64,000 nt of DNA from Nautilus pompilius (lineage: Eukaryota; Mollusca; Cephalopoda; Nautilida; Nautilidae), in contig JACATO010001663.1 of NCBI GenBank assembly GCA_018389105.1, positions 77,501 to 141,500 of the forward strand, given 5' to 3'. Within the stretch, counting starts at the first letter, position 1; every line of letters begins with the position of its first letter. The translations under genes and the position numbers were made by a program. This document shows positions 24,730 through 34,115 of this stretch, one piece after another. The notes under the pieces are model-generated. The model saw nothing but the letters and a program-made list of their open reading frames with translations, was not told where the DNA came from and did not search any database.

Positions 24730-27720
24730 TTTCTGAGTACCCGCGAGCGGTCACGGAGTCGAGTGTTCCTTTACCATCGCCCTAAACTACGTCGTAGCTA
24801 CTCTAAGCGATTAGAGCGCTGATCCAAGTCCGAAAATGAGATCGTTTTCTGTTTCTCACGTGCGGAAATAACAGCAGATTCTTGGTATTTTTTAATCAGT
24901 TTTGCCACCGAGTCGTAGTTAATGACATGAAATCCAGCCGCCAATAGGGCAGACCTGCAATTTCAGCAGTGTCGCTGTTTCCCCACAGGTGGCAGCACAG
25001 CGAGCATTCCAAGTAGTGTGTGGGAACAGAGAGCTGTGACCGGGATATTTTTGACGGCCACTCTCGTAGTCGTGGGGACATACGTGTCTCTCTTCAGCTT
25101 CTAGGATGGGTGCCCCATCGGTGCTGAAGCGATTATTTCTTCCCTCCCTTTTTAGAAAACCCCAAACAGACAGTTTCTGAGCGCACATCGTAAATATCTA
25201 TCGATTCGCTTTTGTACCCTTACATTTTCAATAACTGGCAGAATCGATACCGCGATTTTAATGGTTTCCGAGTAGGGGTAGGCAATGACGTAGGCCGGGT
25301 GCATACCTTGGTTGTCAGGGCGACTCGGGTCCAAACTTCTCAGCGAGAAAAAAAAAATAGTACTGAGAACAGCGGCGGGTGGGGGGTGATTGTAATACTG
25401 CTACATTACCCACCCTGGCCGTAGAGAGCGCTGTTGCTACGCGCCTCCTTACGGAAGGAATGTGACTCGAATGAAAGGAGTTATCTCTCGACCAGTCGTT
25501 TCAGATGATCCCGCTTGTACAGTAAAATGCTGAACTGGAATTCCACGCTCTTGCTAACCGTTACAGCTGAAAGGCGGAAAGGACAGAGCCCCTATTGTTG
25601 CCTATTGTCGACAGTTTCCAGTTCGGTTTAAACACTGCGAGTCGGTGTCTTCCGGTGCACCCGACACTGAAAGGCTCGGCAAGGAGAGATTCTCTTCTTT
25701 TAACGATCGAAATGAATGATGTCCCTTGAGTAAGCCGAGAAGGACCGGTGTCGGGGACCTGCTGACCGCGTGGTTTGGTGCATCGCCCAGCGTCAAGATC
25801 AGACAAATCCTTGCAGAACAGAGCCTTGGTTTCTTTAAGAAAAAAAAAAAGAAAAAAAAGGTTTTCTCGGTTTAGGTAACAACGCATTTCTCCAGCTTCA
25901 TTATAGGGAGGTGGCCCGCTCCATTCAATCTTATTAAACCATGAAATTGCTTCATATCCTCAGCATTTCTTTGGATTCAAGTGCACATTCCGGCACATCT
26001 TGCTACGAAAAGTAAGCTTAAAGAAATCGCACGGAAATTATTGAATTCCCGCTTTAGAGGAGTAAGAAAAGAGAAGAATTAACAAGGATAGCGGAAATAT
26101 TACACCGAAGAGGCGAGTACCTGGTACATTGACAATAATTGGTGATGTCATTCGATACAGTCACGTGTCTGCGTGTCATAAAGTGCTTTATACCAAATGG
26201 CTCTGATAAATCCGATAATTATCTGTTTTATTTAAAGCGGGAAGATTCCATTCCACAAAGGACAGGGTACATAATATATATATATATACGTGTGAGGGCA
26301 GCTTTAATTATTAGGCGTGAAGGAGGAGATGCCGAAATACGGTTGCACTTGCCTTGGTACGGCAGCAGGGTGAACGAAATGGACGCACCAGTCCATCCCG
26401 ATCCACAGCTCCGTCTGGCGGTGACACCAACGGGCGAAGAGGTCCGAGCCGGGGCGGTTGGACGAAGTAACTGCTTCCAAGATTTTGACGCGTCAGAAGA
26501 GCGCGGAAGCCGACCTAGGGTTGGTCAGCTGGGGAAAAAGGGGGAGGGGTATGAAAACGCGATGACTGTGGAACCCAACAGGCTGTAGGCGGTTATCCAT
26601 GTTAGTTGATGGGATGGTTTAAAAACACCCCCCCCTCCAAGAGAAGTAGCATCTCGGTAACCAGTAAATCGGAGGTTCCAGACCAACTACAGCCATCGGA
26701 GTCCTCAGCGCCACACCCCCTGTGGGACTGACGATATTTCGTACGGAAACGTCCGAGCTCTGATGGAGTCACGGCGAAGAACGCCGTCGTGAAGCAGCGA
26801 CGGAGGAGACAGACAGACAGACATCCGCGCCGACCGACGAGAAAACGTCGAGCAGTTCACCTTTCGGATTCTCCTCGACCCCCTTTATGACGACGACCCC
26901 GTCTCGAGCAAATACATAGCGGCTCGACTCGGGCTCGCGCCTCCATCGGGGGGAAGTCGTCGTTACAAAGACGTTAGCTGCGCCGCAAGCGGGTGACAAG
27001 AACTCCGCACACACCTCGAACGGCGCTCTGGCTCTTTGTCGGTGGTGAGGCTCTAGTTCATTGGTGCGTGCTTCGGCAACTTCAGCGGTTTGGCAGAGGG
27101 CGTCCGGGTGGCTGGCTGGCTGGCTGCTTCCCTCTGTAGCTTCCGCAGTTTTCGAACCCTTCGCCATCTGATGTTGCCCAACACGGCACTCACGTGCTAG
27201 AATGCTGATGTTCCACTCTTGGTCTCCGATGGCGCTAAAACTTAAGAAAAGAGTTAATCAGTTCGTTCATAGTTTTTCTTCTTCGAACTGACTGACACAC
27301 TTTCCTTTTTCTCTTTCATTTCTTGCTTATCTGGCGCGGAAGGTTAGGTAACGACGGCTGGATGTTGTCAAAGCCAGGCTACTGAGCCAAAATCGGCCAT
27401 TCGCTCACTTAGTCAGGTTCGTCTTTTTGTGGCATTTAATGGCACGTACTAATGGAGATGGACTTTACACAATATTAATTACTATTACTGATCAATATGG
27501 AACTAAAGTCTGATAACAATTAACATGGATCATATCATTGGGGAAATGTTTGCCGTCGCTATTTTGATGCAGTCCGTATTTATCATAAAGCTATTCATAC
27601 TTATAGTTTTGCAATAAATCATCACTTTTTTCCGTTTTGCGTTCTTTTGTTGCCTAGGATCGCTTTGCATTATTAAGGCGGGCGAGAACATGCTACATGC
27701 TTTCTATTCATGTGTATCTG
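24726..27720. other. No certain gene; CpG-rich block with a weak SINE-like head
   Basis: At 26640-26750 there is a weak tRNA-like pattern (TAGCATCTCGGTAACC and GGAGGTTCCAGACC), followed by GGACTGACGATATTTCGTACGG. This resembles the region after box B in SINE copy 1 (GATTGACGATCTGTCACGG). From 26750 to 27170 the DNA is CpG-rich and carries a 132-codon minus-strand frame beginning MAKGSKTAEATEGSSQP. It has no recognisable domain, a (GGCT)n-like run, and no confirmed splice sites. I do not call it a gene. Confidence 0.3.
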
Positions 27721-27849
27721 TATCTCTCTCTCTCACTCTCTCTCTCTCTCTTCATCTCTCTCTCTCCCCTCATCTCTCTCTCTCTCTCTCTTCATCTCTC
27801 TCTCTCTCTCTCTCTCTCTCTTCATCTCTCTCTCTCCCCTCATTTCTCT

Positions 27850-27921
<72 letters not shown>
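27721..27921. repeat. Compound (CT)n / TTCATCTCTC microsatellite
   Basis: About 200 bp of CT with TTCATC and CCCCTCATC interruptions at intervals. It is the same compound unit as at 1.4 kb (opposite strand) and 45.8 kb. Confidence 0.95.
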
Positions 27922-27924
<3 letters not shown>

Positions 27925-28246
27925 ACGTCTGTGGAGTAGATTCCAAAGAATGCGATTGTCGAATTCTTCTGTTCCAGGCGGGTGGTACATAACGTTAAGT
28001 TTTTATTACTCCCGAGAAAGCACCATCTCTTGTTGGCGACAGGTTGTTAGCAGGACATTGATGTTACAATTGATGCTAGTAGTAGACGATCGGGTAGAAG
28101 CTTTAATTGCTCTGTTTTATAAGCAGAAATAATAAATGTTTAATGTTCAGTCTGTTACTGATTTATTTTTCTTAATGTTCCCGTGTAGATTTGCTTTCAA
28201 TTCGCCATAAATGATATTTGATGCTTAAAGAAAAAAACTAATTAAT

Positions 28247-28315
<69 letters not shown>

Positions 28316-28324
28316 TAATAATAA
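28247..28324. repeat. (AAT)n microsatellite
   Basis: About 24 copies of AAT/ATA with a single break near 28313. The poly-leucine frame on the minus strand is an artefact. Confidence 0.95.
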
Positions 28325-28905
28325 CATACTCTAGCCATTCTGAGGACCATTTTCTTATTGACGTCTCCCCGACTGAACGCCCGGATGACGACAGAGGTTT
28401 AACGGTGACGTAGTGACCGCGTGACACCGGACTGAGCCGCCATTGTTTGTGCTTCGTATTTAGCAGGTCATCTTCTCTTGTTTCTCAGCAGATTGCTGTT
28501 CGTTTCCGACGTTTTGTAGATATTATCCCTCTCTTTATAAGGAGCCTTACGTGCAACTTTCTTTTTTTGGAAAAAGGGAAAATCAAATTACCTCCGGACG
28601 AGACAGGAGCGGAATAGCTCCGCTAGCACAAAGCTTATAGATAGAGAGAAGATCCAAACAAAAGATAGATCTAACATCCCACAGGTTAGGGTTGTTTTTT
28701 AAAAAAATTTAATCACAGGTGTGTTAACAGATTCTGAGGTGGTAGCAGACGTGGCGTTCTACTTTAGCTATCGTGGTCTTTCCCGAAGCATTTTTCGTTC
28801 ATCCTTCAGTCAGTAGTGGATGGAACTCTTCTTTCTTGATGTAGAACAATCATTCTTGCATATGATTCCAACTTTAAATATAAGATTTTTTAAACTATTT
28901 AACCC

Positions 28906-29017
28906 TGCTCCCTCATAATCGCACCTTTTTGGATATTATTTACTTTAATTAAAACTGAGATGCTTATATTTTATGCCTTCCTCATCTATAAGGAGACTAT
29001 AGTATAATGAGGGAGCA
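28906..29017. repeat. Short inverted repeat, about 112 bp
   Basis: TGCTCCCTCATAAT at 28906-28919 is matched at 13 of 14 positions by the reverse complement of ATAATGAGGGAGCA at 29004-29017. This could be a small hairpin or the ends of a tiny MITE. I see no clear target duplication. Confidence 0.4.
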
Positions 29018-29485
29018 TACCCTTTCACTCAGCAGTTAGTCATTGTCGCAGTCGTCGCCGTGAAGTATGACTCATTATTACCCAGAATGCCAAGTACCGC
29101 CATGGCACCGTCATCTTACTGCGCGAATATCGTGAACAGTATTTGTTAAGAAGTGTAACGATTACGGTTATCAGTTAAAACCCCCGATAGCCAAGGACTG
29201 CAACACAGTATTCTAGAGCTGTAACGATGGGATTTACCAGCATTGTGCACCATTAACATGGTGGACAGTAAAATAATGGGTAAACGAAAGAACTTTTGGT
29301 TAAGTTTTTATTCATCATATGTTCACCGTAAATTCCTCTGCATGTACCAGATTTTATCAATCCCAGGATAAAGATGCAGATATATTTTTAAACAAATGGT
29401 TTGTGCTTCCATCAATTCCGGCTCCTTTAGGCTGCCTGGTCTGAAGGGCGACGATACAGATGGCAGCCGTACCCGTCCGGCTGTC

Positions 29486-29720
29486 GGCGGGGTAGTGGCC
29501 GGGTGACTGAATGGCTAAATGCGGACAGTGGTGCGGTTTGCCAGCCGCGTAGACCATCTCACATGTGCGGAGACCAGTTCGAGGCCGACCGCGGCTCACA
29601 ACCCCAGCGGACGATCGTTATGTGTCACTGTCGGCTCGGCGGAGCGGAACCCAAACACCGACCCGACTGGCTTCTGACCTCTCCGCGGCCGGGAGGTTAG
29701 CACCAGGGTAGCCGCAGGCA
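29486..29720 (+). mobile_element. SINE-like element with a class-II tRNA-like head
   Basis: TGACTGAATGGCTAAATGCG (about 29504-29523) resembles box A of serine or leucine tRNAs. ACCAGTTCGAGGCCG (about 29572-29586) is a box B. The roughly 70-bp spacing leaves room for a long variable arm, as in class II tRNAs. The GC-rich sequence that follows (to GGGAGGTTAGCACCAGGG) has no obvious function. The element ends about 100 bp before the Tc1 relic. The boundaries and the idea that it is mobile are inferred, since no second copy is seen in the window. Confidence 0.4.
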
Positions 29721-29817
29721 GGAGGCTGCAATGAAGACGGTTCTATACGAAACGACTGGCCCGGTGATGTGTATCTCCCGCCTCGACCTGCCACCATAAA
29801 CAGGTTCGGGTGCGCTG

Positions 29818-30371
29818 GTGCCGTGGTCTTGTCACTTGGACACCACGTGACTGGAGCCGTGTTCTCTTTACTGATGAGTCGAGTTTAGCCTTCAGTGTGA
29901 CTCAGGGCGCGTGATCACCTGGAGGGAACCTGAAACAGGCAACCGGCCCACAAACACGGGTGGAGGTGTGATGGTCTGGACAAGAATTTCATTGGGTGGG
30001 TGTTCAGATCCTCATGTGCATCAGGAAGGTGCCCTGACTGCATTGAGGTATAAGGGCGAGATCCTGAATCCGAATGCCAGACCATGCGCGGGTGCAAGTG
30101 AAGATAACTTAATTTTAATGGACGATAACGTTCATCCACACAGGGCACGAGTAATCAACCAGAGACCAAACCATTATCCTTGACATGGCCAGCAGGTCCG
30201 CCCGAGCTAAATTTTATTGAGAATGTTTTCGGTGCTCTTGGAAGACGACGGTCTGCTTACCAGATCGCCTTAAAATTCTCTGATAAGATTATGGAATTCA
30301 TTGCCCATTGCTCTCAAAAGTTGCTGAGTCATGGATTCCTGTCAGGGGGAGACAACTTCAACCAACTCTAA
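29818..30371 (+). pseudogene. Tc1-like transposase relic, lineage 1
   Basis: This is the C-terminal two thirds of a Tc1/mariner DDE transposase, split over three reading frames. Frame one reads RDWSRVLFTDESS, with the first catalytic Asp codon at 29873-29875, then hits a stop near 29896. Frame two (29911-30183) reads GGGVMVWTRISLGG and LILMDDNVHPHRA, with the second Asp at 30121-30126. Frame three (30180-30371) reads WPAGPPELNFIENVFGALGR, with the Glu of NFIEN. Known Tc1 transposases have TDES, a DN-PH motif and SPDLNPIE at these places. The acidic triad is therefore still recognisable, but at least two frameshifts and a stop kill the gene. The N-terminal paired-like DNA-binding region is missing, possibly displaced by the upstream SINE-like segment. 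Inverted termini were not found. Confidence 0.8.
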
Positions 30372-30950
30372 TTCATATTTTGTTTTTACATTCTTTTATC
30401 TCTCCTGATATAGTTCTTTGTTTCACCTCTGAAAATTATTTGTAGTTTGTATATATATATATATTTTTTTTACAAAAACTGTTTGTTAAATGAGGAGGAG
30501 TTTGTGTTCTCCATTCAGTGATTAAAACTAACGATTTTGAAAATATTTTCGCTTTCTTTTGATACTTTCCCTGAGATCGAATCCTTGTCGATAGTACTAC
30601 TGTTTTGTAACAGCGTTAATAAATAAAAAGCTAAAGAGGATGAAATATAATTGTCATTATGTATGTACACCGCAAAAAATCTTTCTTAATAATTGTGACT
30701 ATTATATGCATATATCATCAGTTAACATAATCGGTAATCGATTCATAGAGAACAACATTTAAGGAATCAAACGATAACTGTTGTACCGCTGCTTTCTATT
30801 ATTAAAGATGAAAGACATTAGATATTATACACCCAGTCCGTAAATTTTGAAAAAACTTTTTATATCATACATTGAAGTTGAAGTAACAAGAATTTTTCAC
30901 TTAGGGTATCCTTCTAAAAATATTAGGGCGCTAAACAGATAAACGTTTAT
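30372..30950. other. No gene seen between the two Tc1 relics
   Basis: AT-rich, with a short TA run at about 30451-30464. This may be remains of one element's flank. Confidence 0.35.
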
Positions 30951-31049
30951 ACAGTGCCCTTCCATAACAATTTGGAAACGTTATTACTGTATACTATTTT
31001 GTTGCAGAATATGGTAAATAAAGATCAGCAATACCGTGAAATTCCTTAC

Positions 31050-31830
31050 GTTAGTACTTGGTCGAGCCATCTCTCTGGAGCACGAAGAACATGTACCTTA
31101 TTTGGTATTGAATGAGTAAGATTTTGTATCACGGTCTGGTCCAAGATCCCTCATATCTGTTAGAGATCTTCCTTTATTTCCATTACACTGGTGAGACCCC
31201 AGCTGACGATTTAGTCGCTACTACGGGGATCGGGTTCATATCTGTGCCTTCGGATACCCAAGGGAGAAGTTGAATGCCTTGATTCCTTTTCCAGACTGTG
31301 GTCATACGAGAGGTGTGGCATGTAGCACCGTCTTCCTGAAGAATACTGGTATCAGATCTCAGCATGCTCTGTTGGTACAAGGGTAGGAAATGTGTCTTTA
31401 AGATGGCGATGTAAAACACAGAACGATGTATACCAATTCTGTCTTTTTATTTAAAAAAATAGTGGTAGCTCTACCCTGACACTTGTCTTATGAACGTGGA
31501 GTGTGGCCTGAGGTCTTCTCCAGATTTGACCTTTAGACAGACGTGGATTGTTCGACCTCAGAAGTCATGTCCGATATCAGGATCTTTTGAAGAGTAAAGC
31601 TGCTACACGTCTTCCGTTGCCAAGTCGTTGGGAATGATAGCTCGTTTTTTATTCCACTGGCGATGACAGCCTGACAATCTCAACACTGGTTGTGGACGTG
31701 GCGAATGATGGGGCATTCCAGTTGCGGAGTCACTAAGATTTGTCACGGTGGTGAATCTTGCAATAATATTGGGCACGAAGAATATCGAGATGACTGGCAG
31801 TTCGTCAACTACTCTCGGCCCCATATTCAA
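31050..31830 (-). pseudogene. Tc1/mariner transposase relic, lineage 2
   Basis: On the minus strand, the frame at 31183-31419 reads FYIAILKTHFLPLYQQ, then ILQEDGATCHTSR (Asp at about 31330-31332), then GIQLLPWVSEGTDMNPIP. Family members have QQDGA-CHTA and W-SPDLNPIE in this order. Here the final catalytic Glu position reads Pro, so activity is lost even apart from the stops. Farther down the same strand LTHSIPNKVHVL resembles the usual Tc1 C-terminus (SIPRRMQAVI). An upstream frame at 31603-31830 fits the DNA-binding half only loosely. This lineage differs clearly from the relic 600 bp to the left and lies in the opposite orientation. Confidence 0.7.
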
Positions 31831-32935
31831 CGGGTTTTAATCGCGGCGATCCGCCTGTTTTCAGTATAGTGATAGTGCAATTTGTTATTAGTCTACCCAG
31901 ACATCTATCATATACATACTCACATCTGAAATATACATTTCGTCAGGTACATTCATTTAGGCTGGTGGCCAAACTGATATGGCGGTGCCTTGTACAACTT
32001 TTGAAAAAGCAATCAAGTCTGGTGTTCTGTTTCATGGGCTGAGTTTTCTTTAATCTGAAGATATTCGTCTCGTAAATTCTTTTTTGGCTCGGAAGTTTAG
32101 CCTGGAGTCATCATTTACATAGCATCGAAGCCTGGGTTTGCATTCGAGCAACTCTATCTCTGTACGCTTCCCGAAGTGAAGATTGCGTGAGTGGAGCCGA
32201 ACCCAACTCGGGAGTAAGGGCGAGCGCAGCAAACAGACACACCACGGAGAATACCGGCGAATTAACATTGCCTCCCCCCATCCGGGCTCGTCCTTGTGAC
32301 CGCTCTCTCGATAGATTAGGCCCATCTTCAGTAACTAGCCGATGGCGAGGTATCCCTCGCTGTTTTCCGCCAGCCCGTTTGTGTTCGTGGTCCTGACGGA
32401 TCGAGCTCAGCCTCGCAGTGATAAAGGTTGTACGAATCTCGTGGAGAGTCTCATTTATTCAGAGATCTCACCATGGTATAAAAACGGTACTTAGGTCCAC
32501 AAATGCAGTTAATTTAAACACCAGGCACGCATTTGTCCAGAAGATGATGAGCGACAAAGGAAACTACCGTTGTTTGTTGCGTAGATCTTGCCAAAGTAGA
32601 AACTCGAGCTTTTTAATTTACGATATAAGAAATTTCTGCGAAAGTGAAAGGGGAGAATCTCTATAACAACAACAAAACTTGTCATTTTCCTTACACTAGA
32701 AAATGCTTGATGGTGTTTTTGGTTCGCATAGGCATGTGTGGGATAAATCGAGGGATAACAATTAGCGAGCGATGTTTTGGTAGCAGTTGAATACCCTATA
32801 GGTCGTGGGTGGTCTTCGACAGGTGCACGTGGAATACAGGTGTTGCTGGTGTTAACTATGTAGGCAGATCTGGTTCCGGTCGATCGGTCAGGCCAAGCAC
32901 CTGGTGCCGAAAACACATAATGTACTGTAATGGGG
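31831..32935. other. No gene seen
   Basis: Contains a CG-richer patch at 32180-32420 and a 135-codon minus-strand frame at 32509-32916 that I do not recognise. No repeat was identified. Confidence 0.3.
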
Positions 32936-33292
32936 CCAACAGTAAATATCAGACCAATTTTTAATACTGCTTTTCTTTTGTTACATTATTTAGTTTCAAA
33001 GTGGTGTAAAAATCTTGCGATCTCATTACAAAATAAGCAGTGTTTTTCCAATATATCGATAATTAATCAAGCTGGTCGAAAATTAATACAGCGATTAGTT
33101 AATGGATTTAGTTAACTGGCTAATTAAGTAGATTAGTTGAGTTATCAGTAAAAACCGTTCTTTAGTATATTATTTGATTTAATTGGTCAATTTGTCAGTT
33201 AGTACAATCTTTTAATCAATGAGAATGATCAACCAGTGATCTATCGAACAGTAAATCAATTAAATCAATCTGTTTGCTAATCAGACGATGAA
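32936..33292. repeat. ATTA-rich degenerate tract, left part
   Basis: A stretch dense in ATTAA, TTAGTTAAT, CAATTAAATCAAT and similar words, looking like a decayed array of a unit near TTAGTTAATCAATC. The same texture resumes at 33882, directly after the inserted MITE, so the two parts were once continuous. Confidence 0.5.
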
Positions 33293-33294
33293 TA

Positions 33295-33879
33295 CAGTTG
33301 TCCCCCGGTGTTCTCGGGGGTTACGTCCCTTGAGCACCCGCGAAGAGTGAAAAACCGCGAATATTGGACATGTTCCATAAAAATGCCTATAAACGTCAAA
33401 ATATAACGTAAAATATAATTAAAAAATATAAGTAAATATATAATAATAATTTAACAAAAAATACAACACTCAGAGAAACACTCGAGATAGCTACACGCGG
33501 TAAACTGGGATGATGCTGGGCTGCATCTGCCTGAGACAGCGCCTCGTGGGCAGCAGCCAATCAGCAGCGAGAAGAAATGAATAACGCTCTCGGATTGGCT
33601 GCTTTCACACCTCCAGCCAATAGCGTTTATTTTATATCGATATTTTTCTGAATTTACGTTAGTATTTATATTACAAAATTAGTAAACTATATTGTTATTA
33701 ATAATTTAGCGTTAAAAAGCGTGAAAAAAATATATATTGCCACGAAAAAAGCCATAAAAAAATCGCGGAAGATATTTGCGATTCCGCGAATAACCGGGGG
33801 TTTCCACGAACAATTATTAGTCAGGTTCTAAGGAAAATTCCGCGAATAACCGGGGCCGCGATTACGCGGGGGTCGACTG
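33295..33879. mobile_element. Tigger/pogo-like non-autonomous DNA transposon (MITE), 585 bp
   Basis: The left end starts CAGTTGTCCCCCGGTGTTCT. The right end, read inward on the other strand, starts CAGTCGACCCCCGCGTAATC. Both ends abut TA (33293-33294 and 33880-33881), which fits a TA target duplication. The ends contain GCGAATA-type subterminal words: CGCGAATAACCGGGG occurs twice near the right end (33786-33800 and 33841-33855), and ACCGCGAATATT lies near the left end. Termini of the form CAGTYGNCCC with CGCGGNTATTCG-type motifs and TA duplication are typical of Tigger/pogo elements of the Tc1/mariner superfamily. The interior is AT-rich with no transposase frame, so it would need a transposase from elsewhere. 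Confidence 0.8.
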
Positions 33880-33881
33880 TA

Positions 33882-34115
33882 ATAGAGTATTAAATCAAAT
33901 CAATCGGCATACCAACTTAATTAGTCGATCAGTTAATGAACTTACGGTTAGCAGAATTAATCTGTCTATCCCCTAAAAACTGTATATAAAATAATTCAAT
34001 TAACCTAACAGTAATAAAGATAATCTTTCAGTTAAGCAATCCGATGAATATATTAGTTACTCAAATCAATTAGCAAGCTAATTAGTGAATAATATATCAT
34101 TCAGTTAATTCTAAA
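33882..34115. repeat. ATTA-rich degenerate tract, right part
   Basis: Continues the tract left of the MITE, with CAGTTAATGAAC, AATTCAATTAACC, TTCAGTTAAGC, CAATTAGC and TTCAGTTAATTC. Confidence 0.5.

Noticed and set aside
26769-27167. A 132-codon minus-strand frame starting MAKGSKTAEATEGSSQP
   Set aside because: CpG-rich, with plausible composition and a donor-like GAAAG/GTGAAC inside, but no domain, no second exon and a (GGCT)n stretch near the start. It is not supported as a gene.
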